From the NCBI GenBank assembly GCA_017411945.1, contig JAFQPD010000163.1, positions 1 through 6,688 of the forward strand: DNA of 6,688 nt. The letters run 5' to 3'. A program made the translations under genes and the position numbers. This DNA is from Mailhella sp. GTDB taxonomy: Bacteria > Desulfobacterota > Desulfovibrionia > Desulfovibrionales > Desulfovibrionaceae. Each line of letters opens with the position of its first letter. Position 1 is the first letter of the stretch. Of this stretch, positions 1 to 4,977 are shown one piece after another. The notes below the pieces were generated by a model. It worked only from the letters and a program-made list of their open reading frames with translations, was not told the origin of the DNA and did not search any database.

Positions 1-532
1 CATCCGCACCTATGTGAAGAAGCTTCTTTACAGCGCCGGTGTTGCCAAGATCGAGATCGAACGTTTCGGCGGCCGCATCCGCCTCATTCTCTCCACCGCC
101 CGCCCCGGCATCGTTATCGGCCGCAAGGGTGCTGAGATCGAAAAGCTCCGCGCTGACCTCAAGAAGAAGTTCGGCCGCGATTTCGCTCTCGAAGTGAATG
201 AAATCCGCCGCCCCGAAATTGAAGCTCAGCTCGTTGCTGAAAACATCGCCACGCAGCTCGAACGCCGCGTCGCCTTCCGCCGCGCCATGAAGCGCACCGT
301 GCAGATGGCCCGCAAGTTCGGCGCCGAAGGCATCAAGATTTCCTGCGCCGGCCGCCTTGCCGGTGCCGAAATCGCCCGCTCCGAATGGTACCGCGACGGC
401 CGCGTGCCGCTGCAGACCCTGCGTGCCGACATCGACTACGGTTTTGCCGAAGCTCACACCACCTATGGCCTCATCGGCATCAAGGCGTGGGTTTACAAGG
501 GTGAAATCCTTGACAACGAGGTTAATCAGTAA
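1..532 (+). CDS. rpsC: 30S ribosomal protein S3 (5'-truncated by window edge)
   Basis: S3 sits in the head of the 30S subunit at the mRNA entry channel. The reading frame is open from the left edge (first full codon at base 2, reading IRTYVKKLLYSAG) to TAA at 530-532, giving 176 visible residues. The family is usually about 210-235 residues, so roughly 35-40 N-terminal residues lie outside the window. The type-II KH domain is clear, with its GxxG loop as GRKG at 119-130 inside GIVIGRKGAEIEKL. The RRAMK segment at 278-292 matches the basic residues that line the mRNA entry site and support helicase activity in E. coli S3. The C-terminal domain carries the S3 signature from GRLAGAEIARSEWYRDGRVP to AWVYKGEIL. 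The stop overlaps the rplP start by one base (TAATG), which suggests coupled translation. A GTG at 14 is an internal Val codon, not a start. Confidence 0.98.
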   Translation, partial: IRTYVKKLLYSAGVAKIEIERFGGRIRLILSTARPGIVIGRKGAEIEKLRADLKKKFGRDFALEVNEIRRPEIEAQLVAENIATQLERRVAFRRAMKRTVQMARKFGAEGIKISCAGRLAGAEIARSEWYRDGRVPLQTLRADIDYGFAEAHTTYGLIGIKAWVYKGEILDNEVNQ

Positions 533-951
533 TGCTTGCTCCTAAGAGAATCAAATTCCGCAAGTGGCAGAAAGGCCGCCTGCGTGGCCCGGCCAACCGC
601 GGTGCTACCATCGCTTTCGGTGAAATTGGCCTGAAGGCTGTTGAACATGGCAAGCTTTCCAGCCAGCAGATCGAAGCCGCTCGTATCGCCATGATGCGCC
701 ACATCCGCCGCGGCGGTAAGGTTTGGATCCGCGTGTTCCCCGACCATCCTGTCACCGCCAAGCCTCTGGCCACTCGTCAGGGTTCCGGTAAGGGTGCTCC
801 TGTGGGCTGGTGCGCACCGGTCAAGCCCGGCCGCGTGCTCTATGAAATCAAGGGTGTCGATCTGGAACTCGCCAAGCGCGCCCTCACTCTGGCCGCCCAT
901 AAGCTGCCCGTGAAGACCGTGATCGTGGTGAGAGAAGGAGCCTTCGCATGA
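532..951 (+). CDS. rplP: 50S ribosomal protein L16
   Basis: L16 binds 23S rRNA near the peptidyl-transferase centre and the A-site tRNA elbow, and is a late assembly protein. The product is 139 residues against about 136-137 usual, and starts with the typical MLAPKRIKFRKWQKGR. The L16 signature is present: KVWIRVFPDHPVTAKPLATR around residues 63-82, then QGSGKG. Arg82 aligns with E. coli Arg81, which is hydroxylated by the oxygenase RoxA/YcfD in that species; nothing in this window shows whether that happens here. The C-terminus (AAHKLPVKTVIVVREGAFA) is normal. The ATG at 532 shares its A with the rpsC stop, so initiation probably depends on ribosomes finishing S3. The end overlaps rpmC by four bases (ATGA). 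Confidence 0.99.
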   Translation: MLAPKRIKFRKWQKGRLRGPANRGATIAFGEIGLKAVEHGKLSSQQIEAARIAMMRHIRRGGKVWIRVFPDHPVTAKPLATRQGSGKGAPVGWCAPVKPGRVLYEIKGVDLELAKRALTLAAHKLPVKTVIVVREGAFA

Positions 952-1139
952 AAATGAAGGAACTGCGTGAAATGAGCGTCGAGCAGCTCCAGGCTAAGCT
1001 GACCGAACTGCGCCAGGAACTCTTCAACCTGCGCTTCCAGCATGCCACTGCTCAGTTGGAAAAGACGGCGTCCATTCCCGCCACCAAGAAAGACATTGCC
1101 CGCGTGCTGACGGCCCTTGCCGCCGCCGCGAATAAGTAG
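948..1139 (+). CDS. rpmC: 50S ribosomal protein L29
   Basis: L29 is a small protein (63 residues, normal length) made of two long helices, located by the exit of the peptide tunnel next to L23. The sequence matches the family: MKMKELREMS at the start, LTELRQELFNLRFQHATAQL in the first helix, and KKDIARVLTAL at residues 47-57, the usual L29 signature region. The ATG at 948 overlaps the rplP stop (ATGA). A strong Shine-Dalgarno, AGAAGGAG at 933-940 inside the end of rplP, stands 7 bases upstream of 948, so this start is preferred over the second ATG at 954, which would have a spacing of 13. The C-terminal tail AAAANK is alanine-rich and slightly variable, as is common in this protein. Confidence 0.98.
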   Translation: MKMKELREMSVEQLQAKLTELRQELFNLRFQHATAQLEKTASIPATKKDIARVLTALAAAANK

Positions 1140-1147
1140 GAGCGGAT

Positions 1148-1414
1148 ATGAACAGCGCAATCGAACAGCGCAACGGCAGAACGCTCGTCGGTACCGTGGT
1201 CAGCGACAAGTGCGACAAGACCATCGTGGTGCTCGTTGAAACTCTGGTTCAGCATCCGCTGCTCAAGAAGTACATTCGTCGGCGTAAGAAGTTCACCGCC
1301 CACGATCCCATGAACGAGTGCGGCATCGGCGATAAGGTTAAAATCGTGGAATACCGGCCCATGAGCCGGAACAAGCGCTGGCACCTGGTGGCCGTGCTTG
1401 AAAAGGCCGTCTAG
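1148..1414 (+). CDS. rpsQ: 30S ribosomal protein S17
   Basis: S17 is an OB-fold primary binding protein of the 16S rRNA 5' domain, needed early in 30S assembly. The product is 88 residues, normal for the family. It contains RTLVGTVVSDKCDKTIVVLV (residues 11-30), the basic YIRRRKKFTAHDP loop, and the signature GDKVKIVEYRPMSRNKRW at residues 61-78, ending in LVAVLEKAV. The Shine-Dalgarno TAGGAG (1137-1142) includes the stop codon of rpmC, with 5 bases between it and the ATG. The gap to rpmC is 8 bases. This is the last gene of the S10 block; the next gene, rplN, opens the classical spc block after only 30 bases. Confidence 0.98.
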   Translation: MNSAIEQRNGRTLVGTVVSDKCDKTIVVLVETLVQHPLLKKYIRRRKKFTAHDPMNECGIGDKVKIVEYRPMSRNKRWHLVAVLEKAV

Positions 1415-1432
1415 TCCCATCCGGGCTGACTA
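1412..1432 (+). repeat. Small inverted repeat in the rpsQ-rplN gap
   Basis: TAGTC at 1412-1416 (its TAG is the rpsQ stop) is the exact reverse complement of GACTA at 1428-1432. An alternative fold pairs TAGT with ACTA and CCC (1416-1418) with GGG (1423-1425) around an ATCC loop. It ends just before the rplN Shine-Dalgarno (AAGGA, 1434-1438). There is no following run of T, so it does not look like an intrinsic terminator. It may be chance or a weak mRNA structure affecting rplN initiation. Confidence 0.3.
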
Positions 1433-1444
1433 AAAGGAAACACA

Positions 1445-1813
1445 ATGATCCAGGTAGAATCCAGACTTCTGGTTGCCGACAACTCCGGCGCCAAGGAAGT
1501 GGCCTGCATCAAGGTGCTGGGCGGCTCTCACCGTCGCTATGCCACGGTGGGCGATGTGATCATGGTGTCCGTGAAGGACGCCATCCCCCACGCCAAGGTG
1601 AAGAAGGGCGATGTTATGGAAGCCGTTATCGTGCGTACCGCCAAGGAAGTGCGCCGTGCCGACGGTTCCTACATCAAGTTCGATACGAACGGCGCCGTGC
1701 TTCTGTCCAAGCAGGGTGAACCCATCGGTACCCGTATCTTCGGCCCCGTGGCCCGCGAACTTCGCGCCCGCGGCTTCATGAAGATCGTGTCCCTTGCCCC
1801 TGAAGTGCTGTAA
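1445..1813 (+). CDS. rplN: 50S ribosomal protein L14
   Basis: L14 is a beta-barrel protein at the subunit interface, contributing to the contact with 16S rRNA, and is the known docking site of the silencing factor RsfS in other bacteria. The product is 122 residues, exactly the usual length, and starts MIQVESRLLVADNSGAKEVA. RRYATVGDVIMVSVKDAIP lies at about residues 30-48. The L14 signature region runs from about 60 to 86 (AVIVRTAKEVRRADGSYIKF and onward to NGAVLL), and the protein ends with GPVARELRARGFMKIVSLAPEVL split across its last 23 residues. The Shine-Dalgarno AAGGA at 1434-1438 is 6 bases from the ATG. In E. coli this is the first gene of a separate spc transcript; here the 30-base gap suggests continuous transcription from the S10 block. 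Confidence 0.99.
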   Translation: MIQVESRLLVADNSGAKEVACIKVLGGSHRRYATVGDVIMVSVKDAIPHAKVKKGDVMEAVIVRTAKEVRRADGSYIKFDTNGAVLLSKQGEPIGTRIFGPVARELRARGFMKIVSLAPEVL

Positions 1814-1825
1814 GGAGCTACGGTT

Positions 1826-2146
1826 ATGAAACAGTTCCGTATTCGCAAAGACGACAAGGTGATGGTGATCGCCGGTAAGGACGAAGGCAAGATCGGCAAG
1901 GTTCTGAAGATCGTGCGCAAGTCCGACCGCGTGCTGGTTGAAAAGGTGAACGTTGTGAAGCGCAACGTGCGCCCCAACCCCTACAAGCGCGAAGCTGGCG
2001 GCATCATCGACAAGGAAATGCCCATTCACGTTTCCAACCTGATGGTGGTTTGCCCTCACTGCGCCAAGCCCACCCGCGTTGGTTACCGTGCCGCTGAAGA
2101 CGGCAAGAAAGTGCGTTTCTGCAAGAAGTGCAACGAAACCATCTAA
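1826..2146 (+). CDS. rplX: 50S ribosomal protein L24, zinc-site (C+) form
   Basis: L24 is one of the first proteins to bind 23S rRNA and an initiator of 50S assembly; it also lies near the tunnel exit. The product is 106 residues. A KOW motif occupies about residues 9-35 (DDKVMVIAGKDEGKIGKVLK), followed by VNVVKRNVRPNP and the acidic/Gly loop. The C-terminal part holds two CxxC pairs, Cys76-Cys79 (CPHC) and Cys99-Cys102 (CKKC), forming a predicted four-cysteine zinc ribbon. E. coli L24 lacks these cysteines, so this is the cysteine-containing variant seen in many other bacteria. Zinc binding is inferred from spacing only. The Shine-Dalgarno AAGGAG (1812-1817) overlaps the rplN stop, with 8 bases to the ATG. 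Confidence 0.98.
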   Translation: MKQFRIRKDDKVMVIAGKDEGKIGKVLKIVRKSDRVLVEKVNVVKRNVRPNPYKREAGGIIDKEMPIHVSNLMVVCPHCAKPTRVGYRAAEDGKKVRFCKKCNETI

Positions 2147-2153
2147 AAGGTGA
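2147..2153 (+). promoter_or_regulatory. Ribosome binding site that decides the rplE start
   Basis: AAGGTGA at 2147-2153 matches part of the anti-Shine-Dalgarno complement. It directly touches an in-frame ATG at 2154 but stands 6 bases before a second in-frame ATG at 2160. The spacing therefore supports 2160 as the true start of L5. Confidence 0.6.
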
Positions 2154-2159
2154 ATGACG

Positions 2160-2699
2160 ATGACCCGTCTTGAAACGATATATCGCGAGAAGGTGGTCCC
2201 TGCTCTGCAGAAGGAGTTCGCTTACAAGTCCTCCATGCAGATTCCTGGGATCGAGAAGATCTCCCTGAATATCGGTCTTGGTTCTGCCAACCAGAACCAG
2301 AAGCTGATCGAAGACTGCGTTGCCGACCTGTCCGCTATTGCCGGCCAGAAGGCTGTGGTCACCCGCGCCAAGAAGTCCATCGCTGCGTTCAAGCTGCGTG
2401 AAGGCATGCCCATCGGCGTGCGCGTCACCCTCCGCAAGGACGCCATGTGGGACTTCCTGGACAAGCTCATGAACTTCGCCATGCCCCGCGTCCGCGACTT
2501 CCGCGGCATTCCGGATCGTGGCTTCGATGGTCGTGGCAACTTCACCCTCGGCATCAAGGAACACACCATCTTCCCCGAAATGGAAGCCGACCGTGTGGAC
2601 AACCCCGTGGGCATGAACATCACCATCGTGACCACCGCCACCACCGATAAGGAAAGCAAGCTGATGCTCGAACAGCTCGGCATGCCCTTCCGCAAGTAA
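2160..2699 (+). CDS. rplE: 50S ribosomal protein L5
   Basis: L5 binds 5S rRNA with L18 in the central protuberance and contacts the P-site tRNA. From the ATG at 2160 the product is 179 residues, the same length as E. coli L5, and begins MTRLETIYREKVVPALQKEF. An in-frame ATG six bases earlier (2154) would add Met-Thr, but it abuts the Shine-Dalgarno, so I prefer 2160. Family marks are IPGIEKISLNIGLG (residues 28-41), the signature region SAIAGQKAVVTRAKKSIAAF (58-77), VRDFRGIPDRGFDGRGNFTL (111-130), KEHTIFPE, and the terminal GMPFRK. It follows rplX by 13 bases. In E. coli, S8 represses spc translation by binding mRNA near the rplE start; I could not identify an equivalent S8 site here by eye. 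Confidence 0.97.
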   Translation: MTRLETIYREKVVPALQKEFAYKSSMQIPGIEKISLNIGLGSANQNQKLIEDCVADLSAIAGQKAVVTRAKKSIAAFKLREGMPIGVRVTLRKDAMWDFLDKLMNFAMPRVRDFRGIPDRGFDGRGNFTLGIKEHTIFPEMEADRVDNPVGMNITIVTTATTDKESKLMLEQLGMPFRK

Positions 2700-2709
2700 G
2701 GAGTGAACA

Positions 2710-2895
2710 ATGGCTCGTACTTCTCTCAAAGTTAAGGCCGCCCGCAAGCCCAAGTTTGCTGTTCGCGCTTACAATCGCTGCCCCGTGTGCGGTCGTCCCC
2801 ATGCTTTCATGCGTCAGTTCGGCCTTTGCCGTATCTGCTTCCGCAAAAAGGCGCTGAACGGCGAACTGCCCGGCGTCCGCAAATCCAGCTGGTAA
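2710..2895 (+). CDS. rpsN: 30S ribosomal protein S14, zinc (type Z) form
   Basis: S14 lies in the head of the 30S subunit and joins late in assembly. The product is 61 residues, the length of the short zinc-binding type (also called rpsZ), not the roughly 100-residue form of E. coli. Two CxxC pairs are present, Cys24-Cys27 (CPVC) and Cys40-Cys43 (CRIC), the usual zinc ribbon. The surrounding sequence is typical: RCPVCGRPHAFMRQFGLCRI, then FRKKALNGELPGVRKSSW with the invariant SSW end. The Shine-Dalgarno AAGGAGTGA (2698-2706) overlaps the rplE stop and leads into the ATG at 2710. Gene position between L5 and S8 is the conserved one. With L24 this gives two zinc-type ribosomal proteins in the same transcript. 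Confidence 0.98.
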   Translation: MARTSLKVKAARKPKFAVRAYNRCPVCGRPHAFMRQFGLCRICFRKKALNGELPGVRKSSW

Positions 2896-2920
2896 TCCAG
2901 CAACATTCAGGAGTTATACC

Positions 2921-3301
2921 ATGTTGACCGATCCTATTGCCGATATGCTCACGCGTATCCGCAACGCACACCTGGCCCTCCACAAGGAAGTGAGTGTGCC
3001 GCGCTCGAAGATGAAGGAAGCCATGGCGACCATCCTCAAGCAGGAAGGCTATGTGGAAGATGTTACCGTCGACGAACGTAACATCACCATTGCGCTGAAG
3101 TACGTGAAGGGCCGCCCTGCTATCACCGGCCTCAAGCGCATCAGCAAGCCTGGTCGCCGTGTCTATGTGGGCGCTCATCAGATTCCCCGCGTCCAGAATG
3201 GTCTCGGCATCTGCATCCTGTCCACCTCTCGTGGCGTCCTGGACGGCATGACCGCTCAGGCCGACAAGACTGGCGGCGAACTTCTTTGCGAAGTCTGGTA
3301 A
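2921..3301 (+). CDS. rpsH: 30S ribosomal protein S8
   Basis: S8 is a primary binding protein of the 16S rRNA central domain (helix 21). In E. coli it is also the translational repressor of the spc operon. The product is 126 residues, slightly short of the usual 130 or so. It begins with the standard MLTDPIADMLTRIRNAHLAL and has VSVPRSKMKEAMATILKQEG after it. The C-terminal RNA-binding region holds the signature GLGICILSTSRGVLDG (residues 94-109) and ends GGELLCEVW. The Shine-Dalgarno AGGAG (2909-2913) is 7 bases upstream. The gap before it is 25 bases and the gap after it is 41 bases, the widest in the window. Whether it represses this operon as in E. coli cannot be told from the sequence. 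Confidence 0.98.
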   Translation: MLTDPIADMLTRIRNAHLALHKEVSVPRSKMKEAMATILKQEGYVEDVTVDERNITIALKYVKGRPAITGLKRISKPGRRVYVGAHQIPRVQNGLGICILSTSRGVLDGMTAQADKTGGELLCEVW

Positions 3302-3303
3302 TC

Positions 3304-3317
3304 GCGGCGTAAGTCGC
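3304..3317 (+). other. Predicted GNRA-tetraloop hairpin in the rpsH-rplF gap
   Basis: GCGGC (3304-3308) pairs with GTCGC (3313-3317) through five base pairs, one of them G-U, closing a GTAA loop (3309-3312). In RNA this is a GUAA member of the very stable GNRA tetraloop class, closed by a C-G pair. It begins two bases after the rpsH stop. No T-run follows, so it is not a classical terminator. A role in mRNA stability or rplF initiation is possible but speculative, and a 5-bp stem can occur by chance. Confidence 0.35.
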
Positions 3318-3342
3318 TGACATCCAGCCAAGGTAGAATAAA

Positions 3343-3885
3343 ATGTCGAGAATTGGTAAACAGCCCATCGTGCTTCCCAAGGGTGTGGAAGTTAAGCTGG
3401 GTGAAGATATGGTCGAAGTGAAGGGCCCCAAGGGAACCCTCCAGACTCCCATGAGCAGCCTCCTCAACTACGAGCTGACCGAAGGTCTCCTGACCATCAC
3501 TCGTAAGGACGACTCTCGCGAGAGCAACGCTCAGCACGGCCTCCGCCGTACCCTCGTCGCCAACTGCGTCGAAGGCGTGAGCAAGGGTTTCTCCAAGACT
3601 CTCGAAGTCATTGGCGTGGGCTTCAAGGTGGCCGTGAAGGGCAACATCGTTGACCTTTCCGTCGGTTTCTCCCATCCCGTGCTGATCGAACTTCCCAAGG
3701 GTCTGGAAGCTAAGGCTGAAGGCAACAAGCTCACCATTTCCGGTATCGATAAGGAACTGGTCGGTGAATACGCTGCCCGCATCCGCCGCGTGCGCAAGCC
3801 TGAACCCTACAAGGGCAAGGGCATCAAGTATGATAACGAAATTATCCGCCGCAAGGCCGGTAAGTCCGGCGGCAAGGGTAAATAG
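3343..3885 (+). CDS. rplF: 50S ribosomal protein L6
   Basis: L6 binds 23S rRNA near the sarcin-ricin loop, next to the site where translation factors dock. The product is 180 residues (usual about 177-180) and begins MSRIGKQPIVLPKGVEV. It contains two repeated L6 domains: roughly residues 10-82 with VEVKGPKGTL, and roughly 90-165 with IGVGFKVAVKGNIVDLSVGFS split around residue 100. The bacterial signature PEPYKGKGIKY is at 154-164, followed by a basic Gly/Lys tail (RRKAGKSGGKGK). The Shine-Dalgarno is AAGG at 3330-3333, 9 bases from the ATG, within a leader resembling that of rpmD. It follows rpsH after the widest gap in the window and precedes rplR by 11 bases. Confidence 0.99.
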   Translation: MSRIGKQPIVLPKGVEVKLGEDMVEVKGPKGTLQTPMSSLLNYELTEGLLTITRKDDSRESNAQHGLRRTLVANCVEGVSKGFSKTLEVIGVGFKVAVKGNIVDLSVGFSHPVLIELPKGLEAKAEGNKLTISGIDKELVGEYAARIRRVRKPEPYKGKGIKYDNEIIRRKAGKSGGKGK

Positions 3886-3896
3886 GGGTAACGGCC

Positions 3897-4256
3897 ATGA
3901 TTCTTTCTAAGAACGAAAGCCGCAAGCGCCGCAAGGTGCATATCCGCAAGAAGATCTCCGGCACTGTCGAGAGACCTCGTCTGGTTGTGTTCCGTTCCAA
4001 CCTGCACATGTACGCCCAGGTGGTGGATGACACCGCCGGCGCTACTCTGGTTGCCACTTCTACCCTCGCCCTTTCCAAGGGCGGCGAGAAGGCTGCCTGC
4101 AACAAGGCTGGTGCAGAACTCGTGGGTAAGGAAATTGCCCGCCTGGCTCTGGAAAAGGGCATCCGCAAGGTTGTCTTCGATCGTAACGGCTACCTCTATC
4201 ATGGTCGCGTGAAGGCTGTTGCCGAAGGCGCCCGTGAAGGCGGCCTCGAATTCTAG
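3897..4256 (+). CDS. rplR: 50S ribosomal protein L18
   Basis: L18 binds 5S rRNA and, with L5, anchors it to the 50S central protuberance. The product is 119 residues, normal length. The N-terminus is very basic (SKNESRKRRKVHIRKKI, residues 4-20), as expected for the 5S rRNA-binding tail. The conserved core then follows: GTVERPRLVVFRSNLHMYAQ (22-41), the ALSKGGEKAACNKAGAELVG stretch (58-77), and VVFDRNGYLYHGRVKAVAEG (92-111) ending in AREGGLEF. The upstream AGGGGT (3884-3889) overlaps the rplF stop and leaves 7 bases to the ATG, an acceptable ribosome binding site. The next gene, rpsE, starts 19 bases after the stop. Confidence 0.98.
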   Translation: MILSKNESRKRRKVHIRKKISGTVERPRLVVFRSNLHMYAQVVDDTAGATLVATSTLALSKGGEKAACNKAGAELVGKEIARLALEKGIRKVVFDRNGYLYHGRVKAVAEGAREGGLEF

Positions 4257-4275
4257 TCGCAAGAGCAGGTAAAAT

Positions 4276-4779
4276 ATGGAACAGCAGCAGATGCAGCAGG
4301 ATTCCGGCTACATTGAAAAGATTGTTAGTCTGAACCGTGTTGCCAAGGTCGTGAAGGGTGGCCGTCGTTTCAGCTTCAGCGCCCTCATCGTCGTTGGCGA
4401 CGGCAAGGGCAACGTTGGCTTCGGCCTCGGCAAGGCTCAGGAAGTTCCTGAAGCTCTTCGCAAGGCTACCGAACGCGCCCGCAAGACCATGGTTCATGTC
4501 CCCCTGGTGGAAGGCACCCTGCCTTATGAAGTGCTTGGCCGCTTCGGCGCTGGTCGCGTGCTCATGAAGCCCGCTTCCCGCGGTACCGGCATCATCGCTG
4601 GCGGCGCCGTCCGCGCCGTCATGGAAGCCGCCGGTGTGACCGACGTTCTCGCCAAGGCCATTGGCACCAACAACCCGCACAACGTTCTTCGCGCCGCCGT
4701 GGCTGGCCTGACCTCCCTGCGCAGCGCCGAGGAAGTTTCCGAAGTGCGCGGTAAGAAACTGGAAGCCCCCCGCAAGTAA
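4276..4779 (+). CDS. rpsE: 30S ribosomal protein S5
   Basis: S5 lies on the back of the 30S subunit at the mRNA entry channel and affects decoding accuracy. The product is 167 residues, normal. The N-terminal double-stranded-RNA-binding-like domain has VVKGGRRFSFSALIVVGDGK at residues 25-44. The KGGR loop (27-30) is where spectinomycin-resistance changes map in E. coli, and it looks unaltered here. The C-terminal domain has PASRGTGIIAGGAVRAVMEA and then GTNNPHNVLRA. The first ten residues are glutamine-rich (MEQQQMQQDS), a variable tail in this family. A second in-frame ATG is at 4291, but AGGT at 4267-4270 sits 5 bases before 4276, which favours the longer form. Gap to rpmD is 21 bases. Confidence 0.98.
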   Translation: MEQQQMQQDSGYIEKIVSLNRVAKVVKGGRRFSFSALIVVGDGKGNVGFGLGKAQEVPEALRKATERARKTMVHVPLVEGTLPYEVLGRFGAGRVLMKPASRGTGIIAGGAVRAVMEAAGVTDVLAKAIGTNNPHNVLRAAVAGLTSLRSAEEVSEVRGKKLEAPRK

Positions 4780-4787
4780 GGGGTTAT

Positions 4788-4800
4788 AAGGTAGATTACC
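4788..4800 (+). promoter_or_regulatory. rpmD ribosome binding site with a tiny hairpin
   Basis: AAGG at 4788-4791 is the likely Shine-Dalgarno, 9 bases before the ATG at 4801. GGTA (4790-4793) and TACC (4797-4800) are perfect reverse complements around a GAT triloop, so a 4-bp hairpin could cover the GG of the site. Such a short stem is weak, and the effect is unproven. Confidence 0.35.
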
Positions 4801-4977
4801 ATGTCTGAAATCAAGGTGAAGCTCATCAGAAGCCGCATCGGCACCACCCCCGCCCAGAAGAAGGTTCTGGACGCTATGGGCCTGGTCCGTCGCGAGCAGG
4901 TGAAGACCCTTAAGGATAACGCCGCCACCCGCGGCATGATCGCCAGCGTTTCTCACCTGGTGGAGGTCGTTGCATAA
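4801..4977 (+). CDS. rpmD: 50S ribosomal protein L30 (58 residues)
   Basis: L30 is a small 50S protein that binds 23S rRNA. Translation from the ATG at 4801 gives 58 residues ending at TAA 4975-4977, close to the usual 58-60. The start, MSEIKVKLIRSRIGTTPAQK, fits the IKVxLxxSxIG opening of bacterial L30. The middle (KVLDAMGLVRREQ) matches the usual ALGLR region, and RGMIASVSHLVEVV at residues 44-57 matches the conserved RGMI-x-VxHLV end. The Shine-Dalgarno AAGG lies at 4788-4791. The stop codon shares its last A with the rplO start (TAATG), and the end of the gene carries the rplO Shine-Dalgarno. Its place between rpsE and rplO is the conserved one, which strengthens the call despite the small size. 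Confidence 0.97.
   Translation: MSEIKVKLIRSRIGTTPAQKKVLDAMGLVRREQVKTLKDNAATRGMIASVSHLVEVVA
4962..4967 (+). promoter_or_regulatory. rplO ribosome binding site inside the end of rpmD
   Basis: GGAGGT at 4962-4967 is a near-perfect Shine-Dalgarno located within the last codons of rpmD (encoding part of LVEVV), 9 bases before the rplO ATG at 4977. Together with the TAATG overlap it indicates coupled translation of L30 and L15. Confidence 0.7.

Noticed and set aside
1412..1436. Possible intrinsic terminator after rpsQ
   Set aside because: The stem is only 4-5 bp and is followed by AAAAGG, not a run of T; the next gene starts at once and is needed in the same amounts.
1430..2059. 209-codon open frame on the minus strand, opposite rplN and rplX
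   Set aside because: Antisense shadow, His-rich artefact composition, and it covers two complete conserved genes.
2120..2220. E. coli-like S8 repressor site around the rplE start
   Set aside because: Searched for by eye because S8 controls spc there in E. coli; I could not draw a helix with the expected bulged core, so it is not reported.
2004..2753. 249-codon open frame on the minus strand, opposite rplX, rplE and rpsN
   Set aside because: Antisense shadow of conserved genes; no domain and no good ribosome binding site evidence.
4060..4956. 298-codon open frame on the minus strand, opposite rplR, rpsE and rpmD
   Set aside because: Same explanation: it lies wholly antisense to conserved ribosomal genes, with low-complexity His/Gly/Ala composition and no recognisable domain.
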